64,000 bases of DNA from Branchiostoma floridae. Lineage: Eukaryota > Chordata > Leptocardii > Amphioxiformes > Branchiostomatidae. Shown in pieces: positions 33,801 through 45,800 of this stretch. A model generated the notes under the pieces. That model ran no database searches. It was given only the letters and a program-made list of their open reading frames with translations, and had not been told where the DNA came from. Made by a program: the position numbers and the translations under genes. Location: positions 10,115,505 to 10,179,504 of the forward strand of contig NC_049993.1 of assembly GCF_000003815.2 (NCBI RefSeq), in the 5' to 3' direction. How positions within the stretch are numbered: position 1 is the first letter of the stretch; each line of letters begins with the position of its first letter.

Positions 33801-36759
33801 GTACTGATATATAACAATTAACTTAACTTGAAACATCACGTATCATTGCCTGTTTGTGATTCAAAACGACAGCGGTTGCTACATGACAAATGCAGGCAAG
33901 AATTCGAACTAACTCGGCTCATATACTCTTATCAAATGTTAAAGATAAACTTAGATGTTCTGTATACCAAAGATTGCGTGAAAAAAGGATAGATTGAATC
34001 CTTGACACCGCCCCCATACCAGCAGGATAAAAAAGAGTTGAACACAAACATTGAAATTTGGGCACTTTTTTTTTCGTGACCCACCGACGTAAGTAGCTCT
34101 AGTGCTCGTTCCGGGAATTTATAATCATAAGAAGTTTGATACCATATGGAAGGAAATCACACACGCTTTCTATTAATATATAACACATTAAAATTGATGC
34201 AGAAACAACGGAAATATAATATTCCAAACTTTTTGTGCCGACTTAATGTTTGTACCTCCGTATCCATAATGACACGCGACAACCACCCATGCAAGCGCCA
34301 TGGCCCAGACGGTACGGTGGACAGTCAGGTACAGCGCATTCGCGGACAGCGTGTGGAGAGTCGCGCCGAGGTACTGGCCGTGCGTTGGGTACAACACAGC
34401 CACAGCAGAGGCAGCAGCAACGAGCCAACCAAGAATCATCAGCAGGCTCACGGTCTGGTGCGGAAAGGCGTGGAATTCGTCATTATGAACAGTAGTAAAT
34501 GCCATCATTGGTGCACAGAAAACGTTGGTGCTTAAAGGAATGACTATTTCTTGTTTTTGTCTGAGCTAGGTCAAGTATCGTCCAGTCAATCAGTCATTTT
34601 GTTCATTCAACCATTCATTCATTCAACCATTCATTCATTCATTCATTCAATGTTTTAGAAGAATGGTACAATTTATAAACATTTTTGACTCACCACGCTC
34701 CTTGTTTGCTTCCCTTTGATCTTGACCATCAGCCAGCCAACAGCAAGTCCAACCAGGTATGGTCCGATACGGCAGTACGGCCTGAAATAGTACCTACCGT
34801 CCCTGGATATCAAATACATATACAAGAAGGTATTAATGATAACAATAGAACTTTTTGCGAAATCGTCGACAGCAATGTTAAGGTAAATACAAAAGATCCA
34901 CATGACAGTATGCTATCTACCCTTATCCCTCTCTCCCTGTGTCTCTCTGCCTGTCTCTCTCTCTTTCTCTCTCTCTATACTTGACTATGACAGCATTGTC
35001 TGCCATATCAGGGATATTGATCAATCCTTACCCAAGCGGTGCTTCCATCTCAAAGTACAAGGTGATCCCTGCAGTCGTGAGGAAGCTGGCCAATAGAATG
35101 GCCAGCTGCACGGCCATCCCGAATATCTGCCATCTGGAAGGAAGCAGGTGTATCATGGATCAATGTGTCCTAAACTTGCATGATTAATGAGTCATTCCTA
35201 AAATTTTCGTGCTTTCTATATACCTGTATCATATGTATTTTAGGTCAGGTGCAACTTTACAGACACAAATAACGGCCAAGTACATACTTACTGCAAATGT
35301 TATTGTTTCGTAGTGGCAAATGATTGCAATTTCATGGTTCTGACATATGTAGGTAAGTTAACCGTGAAAACCACCATGCATGGATCATGTAAAAAGAGAT
35401 TTACATAAGGTGTTGACAAGCTTTTCATATTTTTGTGGAGGTACGAGATCTCCGAACTCTTGTTTGCAATGAGGTGCAAGGTTAACACACCTGTAAAGTA
35501 TGTAGACGAGAGGAACTCCGATGGCGAAGAACTGCATATCATTGGCCAAGTACCAGGACCAGCTCATACACTATATATAGAGAGATACAAAGTTATCTAT
35601 TATACGATTATTTTATTATAAAGACACTTTGAATAATCAAGAGTGTTAAATCATAATACAGGTACCTTAAAGAACAATACAGCATCAGCATCGTACATTT
35701 AAAACGTTAATTTCAGTGAGTTATCTTCGAGAGAGAGAGAGAGAGAGGAAGAGAGAGAGAGAGAGACAGAGAGACAGAGAGAGAAAGAGAGAGAGAGAAA
35801 GAGAGAGAGACTGTGTTGTATATGTGGTTCAAGCACTAAATAATATAAATAAATTATTTTCTCCCTTTGACTTGTACACCATATTCGGTGTTTTAAAACA
35901 AAACAGAGAACAGACGTGTGCTTACCACGTCATCAGGGTTGATCAAGTTGTTGATGTACAGTGGGTTCGCCCACCACCAGCCCGGACAGTCTGCGTCCAA
36001 TGCGTTAGGAGCTTGGGACCAGGTGGGCCCAGAGAACATGGGGGGAATCACCCACACGTACAGCATCAGGACGAACATGTAAGTAGGTGTCAACCTGAGG
36101 GTGGCAGAAGGAAAGCAAGTGTGTTACCGTCAACTATCATAGTTCCACCAGGTGCCAAAATACCGCCACCTTTAAAAACGTTAGAATAGAGGTTTTCCCA
36201 AGATTGTCTGGAACACCGAATGTTAAATATCACAAATGTAATACAAATGAGATATTAAGGTGTTGAAGACAATCTTGAGAAGATCTCTATAACAACGTTT
36301 TTTTAGGTGGCGGTATTATGGCACCTGGTGGAATTAAGCGAATGTGTGTTACAGCACATTCCTTCGGCTAGTAATGGATGTCATTCGAAACGTCCGGAAG
36401 TAGATATCAAATTTATATCCTGTTGTAGAGATGGAGAGAGAACTGACAGGACAACATCGCAGAATGGACCTACCTCAATCTACAGGAAAGGCTGACCCTG
36501 GCAAGAGAAAGAATTCGAAGGGCCTGGAAACAGCTCTCCAGCTTCATGTCTACCTTGCACCCCCCACCCCCTCACACACACACATACACACACCGCAACG
36601 ACCTGGACGTCAAGGGATTAGAGGTAGATACGTAGAGATAGACATATATCGTGTACCTGCAGCCGGATGTCTAACCTTCATTAACAGACTAGTCCTTATA
36701 TAACATTTTATTCATATTACTGGCGGTTCATGCAGTCCCCAGCTTCTTTTGATGTAGCG

Positions 36760-36832
<73 letters not shown>

Positions 36833-39800
36833 GGTAGAATCCTCCCGGCAGTACGGTTTTAGGTAACAGAAAATAAGTTTTCAAAGGCAGATCATTGAAC
36901 TATACGATACTTGTGTTTACAGGAGAAACAACGAAAGTGTCTTAGTTCACACGTACTTCAAAGTCCTACCACGGGTATGAAGAGATCTAGTTTTGAGGTT
37001 GTTTTCTTAAAATCGTGTTTTCATCTGCTGTGCATCGTGCTTCAAAATAACCCTTGGAACATACCTCAAATACCTGTGGAGATACATCATCCCATAGGGA
37101 ACTGATTTGCCATCTTCTTTGCTCTTCTGTATCCTCTTGAGTAGAAGGTATGACATCAGGAGCCCACTGGTGGGGAAGATTTGAAAATTCGGTGAGCCAT
37201 TGCCTCATTGTAGCGTACAAATGGATTTCGAAAGCAACATTTTGAACAAAGCTACGGGACTGCGTAGCGCAGCGGCAGTGTGTTCGGCCCGTGACCGAGA
37301 GGTCGCAGGTTCGAATCCGGCTGCCATGTTACCGATCTTGTGCCATTGGGAAAGGCACTTTACACGACTTTCCTCACTTTACTCAGGTGAAAATGAGTAC
37401 CTAGCTTCGGCTAGGGCCGTCCCTCGGATAGGGTGTATGGGAAGAGTCACGTCGCACACCCCATGCACGTTAAAGAACCCCCACACGTGCGATGGTGCGG
37501 TGTGCGATCGAGCAAATTCTTCTGTCTGGAGTTGGTGATTCACTTCAAATCACCCAGATGAAGGCCTGGCGAACCTCCATACCGTATCAGCCACAAGGCG
37601 ATTTACATCATTCACCCCGGACGGGAGACTTGGTGCATCCCCGTCTTGTATTCAGCTAGAAGAAAGGGTATGCGACCCCGTAACGGGCGGTATAACCCCA
37701 ACGGTGCTGTAATACACCGTATGACTATGACTGACTGACTGAGAACAAAGCTATCTCAACATTTTTGAAACATAGAAAAAAGCTAATCTTTCTTCTAACA
37801 CAAAAGTATACACGGATCAAATTTTCAACGACCATTGTCGCTTCCTTCAGGATCAATACTGATGACCAATCACTTCAGAAAGGAAACTCGCAGGAGTTAC
37901 GGACACGTGATCCTATTAACATCTGACATTCCGGATACGTCGTTGGTCGTTAAAATTTGATCTGTGTGTGTACTTTTGTGTTGGAAGAAAGTTTAGCTTT
38001 GTGCTATGATTACTACCAACACTGATGACCTAACATGATACTTTTTGAAACATGTACCTGAACCAGGGTCCATTGATAAAATGGTTACGTTACCTGATGA
38101 AAAAGAAGGAGTCCACAGAAACGGAGGAATTATTGACGGCTTGAAATGCAAATGCTTGCCGGGCCTCCGAGAACTGCAACGAGTTGTCTGAAAGAGCACA
38201 TAATAAACATAATCATACATTCTAGATAGGTAAATTTATGTACTGCGGGGATTTATATGCTACACACGCATACCAGTACTTGATATGGCACACACACAAA
38301 CCGCAAGCACACGCGCCGATTTGACCTAGCGCTCACAGCTCAATAACAAGTAACTTTCCATTTCTTCTAAGAAAAAAAGGAGACCTTGTAATTGTGGTGC
38401 CTTCTTTGCAATCTTGGAGACCAGACTCAAAGTTACAGTTACAACAAGCCAACATTTCCCTACAAGGCTGTTTTCCCGGCTATCGTGGCGGTTTCAATTT
38501 CTAGTCTTCCTGTTTAGCTGAAATTCCTTGTCTATTGTTTATAATGTTATATTTTTAAGTATTTTGAAGAGAGACTATTCGATACTATGCGGCGTCTTAG
38601 GCCAACCCAACACCCACGTAAACGGTATGGCAGTCAGTGGCAGACTGATACCAGATTGTTTAACTAGCCGAAGTGTTTTTATAGTGCAAAGCCGTCGCGG
38701 ACATGAAAAGCTCGAAAGCCTTTGTAGTTAACGTTGCGTTGAAAATGATTGTCGAGTTTTGTACTGAAACAACAAGAGGGGCGAGTAGAACAGAAAGAAA
38801 CAATGTATACAAATATCCTGACCGACCCGGGAATCGAACCCGGGTCCTCAAGATCACAACACAAGTAGCGTAACTGACTGACCCTGACAGGCGTTTGGAT
38901 ATGGTCAGTTAGCACTACTTGAGACCCCCACCCCACTGTTACACTACTGAATACGACAGGCTACCTACCAAAACTCGGTATAGCAATTTGATAAGTGTGC
39001 CCCAGGATGATCCAGCTCATACTCAAGAATCGGATGCCGTTCAGACACTTGATGCTGCCGGGTGCCTGTTTGGTGCTGAGGAGCTTTCCGATGTTGGTGT
39101 AGACGGAGAAGCTCAGGATGATACGGCCGGCGATGCCTATAGAAAAAGGAGCAGTTCAAACTTTGACACAACAAAGCCTAACAAGTGATATCACGCTCAT
39201 GATATAATTGTTTGATGGCTAGCCATGTGAAATCCTTGGATATGATCTCGACTTACTTCTGTTTTTTTTTTTTGCTTTAAAAAATGTAGACGATCATAAA
39301 ATGGTTGAAAAAAAAATATGTCAATTTCATTCCGACCTGTTGCCACTGAGGTCTCTTCGTCAGGTGGAGTCAGGGGGGTGCCGTCATTCTCCTGCAAAAT
39401 TACGTCAACAGACGTCATGATCACCGTCAGTGCAGCCTTACGAACAATATGCAATGTTCATCTAACTGTTCTAATTGAACTTGATACGGGCAAATGCGTT
39501 TTTTTAGTTTCATGAATTCGATGCTTCTGCGATGTCTTCTTACCTTCTGCCCTTTCGTGGCCATCATTCGTGGTTGGTGGACGGTGACGTCATAGATGGT
39601 GCCGATCACAAGGAGGAGAAGGATGACGCCGCAGATACAGCTGTACACAGAGCAGAGGAGACAAGCATTAGTTTTATGATAGTATGCTGGAAAACAGCTT
39701 AAATCGTAGGCATTTGCCCTTAGCCAAGTACAAACAGTATCTACTCACATCCCAGCGATAGTGACATTCTGGATTGGCAGGGATTCCTGGGAAACGGCTG

Positions 39801-42800
39801 ACGTCACTTCCAGCATCCCCTGCTGGATAAGGGCACGCCAGTAGATACCTGGAAAAAACAACAAAGATGCTTGTCTTGGTCTTGAGTGACTAGTTTGAAG
39901 CCAAAACGACTAAATTTTAAAAGATTCAGTCTAGCCTATACTTGAATCATCTGCATTGGTCGTCAGTATTTGCTAAATAATTGCTAAGATTGAATATTTA
40001 ACATTGAAAGATTATGCTGGAAGCGACAATAGTCCCTGACCCGCAAGATGAGGATGGGACGAGGTGGGGTCAGGTTGAAAAGTGCATGATCAAGAATTGG
40101 GCACGTTTTTTACACGTTCTATCGACAGCTTTATAAAGTATGAGCGAGATTCGAAGCCAGGCGTACCACCGTCCAGTCTTTCAATGACGTCTTGTTGGCT
40201 ACAGGAACTGGGCACGCAGACGGCCACCGTTAACTCGCCTCCGCCCTATTAAAACAGCAGCATGAGTTTAGTCTCCAAGCAGACCCTACGGTGCCTTAGA
40301 AATAGTATCAAAGCTGGTATAGTGGTGCCCGTTTGACTCCCTTTGGCCGGCTATCTCCATTTGGCCGGCTATACTCCTTTGCCAGCTTTGATACTATCTC
40401 TTTAGGCACCGTAGGGTCTGTTTGGAGACTAGCATGAGTTAGAATTGTTTCATTTGTTTCGTGTGAGGTAGACACTTTTTAAGCTTGGAGAAAAATGTAA
40501 CACACGCATTCGTACAGAGCATCTCCGCCTCTGAAAATATACATCATCATCATCACCCGGTAGTTCAGACGCCTCCAACGACAGTACCTCCTGGAGACAT
40601 TGTATCAGTCTTATCTACAAACATCTTGGCTAAGATCCTACTCGATATTTTACTGTGTATGTATTTGTATTCTTGTATTGTATATTTCTATATCTACTGT
40701 TGTCATTTGATATGGGTCAAGTGCTTGAATTAAAGATGAAAATAATTCATAAGAGAGATTTGAATTTTCAATTCATGTGAAAAAATGTGACATCTGCATG
40801 CAACTTCATTTATAAAGGCATTTTGTCAACCACTGCGACTTTTACACACCTGTGTTGTCTGTTGAACAGGTATACTAATGTAGTCATGTAGAACTCACCT
40901 GTGTTGTCTGTTGAACAGGTACTAATGTAGTCATGTAGAACTTCCCATCGAAGGTGATGTTGAACCCTTTCCTCGTGATATTCACGCACTGGTAGTAGCT
41001 ACCGGTCCAGGCCAGGTTTCCGCCCAAGATTCCGCTCGGTGGTTTTCCACCCGCGTCCAGCACTGTTAAAGAGAGGAGATGCCATCATTTCGCCCTACAA
41101 ATTAACCCATGTACCAGGACAGTCTTCTGATTGTTGGGATGGAAACGAATTCATTCCGTCTGTCAAATACAATCTGAAGCTCATGACATGAAAATTGTAG
41201 TTTCGAAAGCTAGGTCATGGATGTAACGACAAAAACTAGCAACATGGGATTGCAAACAATGAGTGGGACAGAGAAAAATGAATACATTTAAAGATGGAGC
41301 CAGCCCTGGTATGTACAGTCAACAACGTTATCTTCATACTCACGCCCCTTCTGATAAACGGAGCAAATTTAACTGTAAAACCAAACAGACTACAGGATCT
41401 TTGACCCGTATTTTTTATATAAGAGAGAAAACAAGCGTGGGGTCGCGTGGCCCTTTCCCCAGAGGTCATGGGTTCAAATCCGTTGATGTGTCACCGACCT
41501 TGTGCCCTTGAGAAGGGCACTTTACACGACTTTCCTCACTTTACTAAGGTGTGAACGAGTACCTATATCTAGTTATTGAGGGACGTCCCTTGGATAGGGC
41601 ATTAAATGGAGGTCCTGTGTTTGAGAAAAGCTACATCTCGAGGTCGTAAAAGAACCCATTACAATAATCGAAAAGAGTAATGGGTTCGGTGTAAGTTGTA
41701 AAAAAGAATATCGACCAAATCTGACCGGATATGCAGCTTGTACTCTTCTGTACAAACCTGGTATGTTACGGCATATTACCTGATCTTTGCTCCGTCGTTT
41801 TTATAGAACTTTATTGCGCAACGATCGTACACGGTACAATGTATACACATACAGTCCCGCAACATTCGGGATGGTTTCTTATACCCTCTCCGTTTCGGCA
41901 TACCGTTAAATATTTAAAGATGGAGGTAGCCCTGATATGTACCATTCTCCTACGCAGTGGGACCACAGTCGTGTCGAAAATCCTTGGGGTCACCTCTGCT
42001 ATCTGACGCACCCAGACCAGTTCCTAGCCACCCTGCTTATAAATATTAATGAGCTTACCCTTATATGGGCAGTCAGCCGTTGGGGATCGGGCGCAGGAGG
42101 ATGGTGCTATGTAAGACGTAACATGATTGGCTGATAGCTTCCCAGCGGCCTTTGCGAGATGGCTTTCGTAAACAGAAAGCCCAAGAAATGCCTATTCTCT
42201 GATTGGTTGACAGCTGGTTTGTGGCGACAACCATAGTAACCGTTGGTAGGCCATGAGATAGCAGGGCCCCAATAGGCAGTTAGCTAGCCGTTGGGAACCG
42301 TGCGTAGGAGGATGGTATGTACAGGCAACAGATGTTGAAGAGGTTTGCCGAGTCATTGCTCCCCCTGTGTCCTGTCTTACATAAACCATGCATCGATCAA
42401 AGATCAGGTAGTATGTAGCACACTTGAGTGACCTGGATGAAGTAACTGGTATGTGTAAATATTGCATAAAAGTGTGGTGGATTAAGTCGATCGCATACAT
42501 AATTACACCTAATCATGTATCAAACAGTGGATGCATTCGAGAGTGGAATTTGTTATCACCAAGCACAGTAGGGGCATCATATCTGGATAGTTTTAAAGAA
42601 CGCTCGCAGATAGATGTGCAAAAGTTAGGTGTGATGGATCGTTCAGTAATATAACCAGCTGCTGCCGCACCTCGTGCCTGCGAAGCTGGTATGTTACGCC
42701 AAATGGCGGTTATACCGGCTATATAGATACAGATCTATACAGAAGCTGGTGTGTTACGCCGAAGGGCGGTTATACCGGCTATATAGATACAGATACAGGT

Positions 42801-45800
42801 ACAGAAACAAGTTATACAAAGGCAGAGACAGCCCTAGTATGTAAAGGCAACAAATTTTGAAGAAGTTTGCCGAGTCATTGTGCCCCCTGTCTTATATAAG
42901 CCATCGGGCAAAGATCAGGTAGTATGTTTGTCTTGCATAGCTCCACTTACTTGAAGGCGCGTGCGTGATTATGACGATTTAAAGTGACCTAAATAAAGTA
43001 ACTGACATGTGTATAAATCGGCGCTGTATGAAGTCAATCGCAGGTATAATTACACCTGAGCATATATCAAACATAAAGTTATAAAATTACACCTTAAAGC
43101 AATCCTACAGGCTACATGACAAAGGACGATTTTCATTCCAACGACAAAGATCGTTCCGCAACATTCGGGATGGTTTCATATCCTCTCCCTTCATGCCACT
43201 CAAATCCTTAGCGCTGACTTACACGAAAGCCATGTCCAACTAAAGGGCTAACTATAAGGGCTAACTATGATGTACCGGTCCTCAATGCCTGACGTCTTTA
43301 GATATTACCGCCTTTTTCTTAATATTTTCACTATGACTGTAGCTGGCACCAAGTAGGATTAGACAGACGTACATGTTTTCAAAACCTGGTTCATGTAGCT
43401 TAGAATGTTCTCAGGACATTTGAACGAGTGCTGACGGGCATGCTAGACAGAGATGTCTGAAACAGCAGCATCCGCTGGCACCCGAGTCGAGAATGAACTG
43501 AACGCTGAGACTTGTATCCCAATGAACCTAGTCTCCAAGCAGACCCTACGGTGCCTAAAGAGATAGTATCAAAGCTATCAAAGGAGTAAAGCCGGCCAAA
43601 GGGAGATAGCCGGCCAAAGGAAGCCAAACGGGCACCGGAGCAAGCAGACCCTACGGTGCCTAAAGAGATAGTATCAGTGGCCCTTTTCCCAGAGGTCCTG
43701 GGTTCAAATCCGCTGATGTGGCACCGACCTTGTGCCCTTGAGAAAGGCACTTCACACGACTTTCCTCACTTTACTAAGGTGTGAATGAGTACCTATATCT
43801 AGTTATTGAGGGACGTCCCTTGGATAGGGCATTAAATGGAGGTCCTGTGTTTGAGAAAAGCTACATCTCGAGGTCGTAAAAGAACCCATTACAATAATCG
43901 AAAAGAGTAATGGGTTCGGTGTAAATTGTAAAAAAGAATATCGACCAAATCTGGCCGGATATGCAGCTTGTACTCTTCTGTACAAACCTGGTATGTTACG
44001 GCATATTACCTGATCTTTGCTCCGTCGTTTTTATAGAACTTTATTGCGCAACGATCGTACACGGTACAATGTATACAATACAGTCCCGCAACATTCGGGA
44101 TGGTTTCTTATACCCTCTCCGTTTCGGCATACCGTTAAATATTTAAGATGGAGATAGCCCTGATATGTACCATTCTCCTACGCAGTGGGACCACAGTCGT
44201 GTCGAAACTCCTTGGGGTCACCTCTGCTATCTGACGCACCCAGACCAGTTCCTAGCCACCCTGCTTATAAATATTAATGAGCTTACCCTTATATGGGCAG
44301 TCAGCCGTTGGGGATCGGGCGCAGGAGGATGGTGCTATGTAAGACGTAACATGATTGGCTGATAGCTTCCCAGCGGCCTTTGCGAGATGGCTTTCGTAAA
44401 CAGAAAGCCCAAGAAATGCCTATTCTCTGATTGGTTGACAGCTGGTTTGTGGCGACAACCATAGTAACCGTTGGTAGGCCATGAGATAGCAGGGCCCCAA
44501 TAGGCAGTTAGCTAGCCGTTGGGAACCGTGCGTAGGAGGATGGTATGTACAGGCAACAGATGTTGAAGAGGTTTGCCGAGTCATTGTTCCCCCTGTGTCC
44601 TGTCTTACATAAACCATGCATCGATCAAAGATCAGGTAGTATGTAGCACACTTGAGTGACCTGGATGAAGGAACTGGTATGTGTAAATATTGCATAAAAG
44701 TGTGGTGGATTAAGTCGATCGCATACATAATTACACCTAATCATGTATCAAACAGTGGATGCATTCGAGAGTAGAATTTGTTATCACTAAGCACAGTAGG
44801 GGCATCATATCTGGATAGTTTTAAAGAACGCTTGCAGATAGATGTGCAAAAGTTAGGTGTGATGGATCGTTCAGTGTAATATAACCAGCTGCTGCCGCAC
44901 CGCGTGCCTGCGAAGCTGGTATGTTACGCCAAACGGCGGTTATACCGGCTATATAGACACAGATACAGAAGCTGGTGTGTTACGCCAAACGGCGGTTATA
45001 CCGGCTATATAGACACAGATACAGAAGCTGGTGTGTTACGCCGAAGGGCGGTTATACCGGCTATATAGATACAGATACAGGTACAGAAACAAGTTATACA
45101 AAGGCAGAGACAGCCCTAGTATGTAAAGGCAACACATTTTGAAGAAGTTTGCCGAGTCATTGTGCCCCCTGTCTTATATAAGCCATCAGGCAAAGATCAG
45201 GTAGTATGTTTGTCGTGCATAGCTCCATTTCCTTGAAGGCGCGTGCGTGATTATGAGGATTTAAAGTGACCTAAATAAAGTAACTGACATGTGTATAAAT
45301 CGGCGCTGTATGAAGTCAATCGCAGGTATAATTACACCTGAGCATATATCAAACATAAAGTTATAAAATTACACCTTAAAGCAATCCTACAGGCTACATG
45401 ACAAAGGACGATTTTCATTCCAACGACAAAGATCGTTCCGCAACATTCGGGATGGTTTCATATTCTCTCCCTTCATGCCACTCAAATCCTTAGCGCTGAC
45501 TTACACGAAAGCCATGTCCAACTAAAGGGCTAACTATAAGGGCTATCTATGATGTACCGGTCCTCAATGCCTGACGTCTTTAGATATTACCGCCTTTTTC
45601 TTAATATTTTCACTATGACTGTAGCTGGCGCCAAGTAGGATTAGACAGACGTACATGTTTTCAAAACATGGTTCATGTAGCTTAGAATGTTCCAGGACAT
45701 TTGAACGAGTGCTGACGGCCATCTAGACAGAGATGTCTGAAACAGCAGCATCCGCTGGCACCCGAGTCGAGAATGAACTGAACTGAACGCTGAGACTTGT

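Noticed and set aside
38816-38890. Possible tRNA gene on the minus strand (good T-arm with ttcgatt).
   Set aside because: No acceptor stem or anticodon arm can be formed around it, so a tRNA-derived repeat is more likely.
41573-44728. Paired short frames repeated about 2.2 kb apart, which could look like a duplicated small gene.
   Set aside because: They are in SINE and repeat sequence inside an intron, carry no domain, and are conserved only because the duplication is recent.
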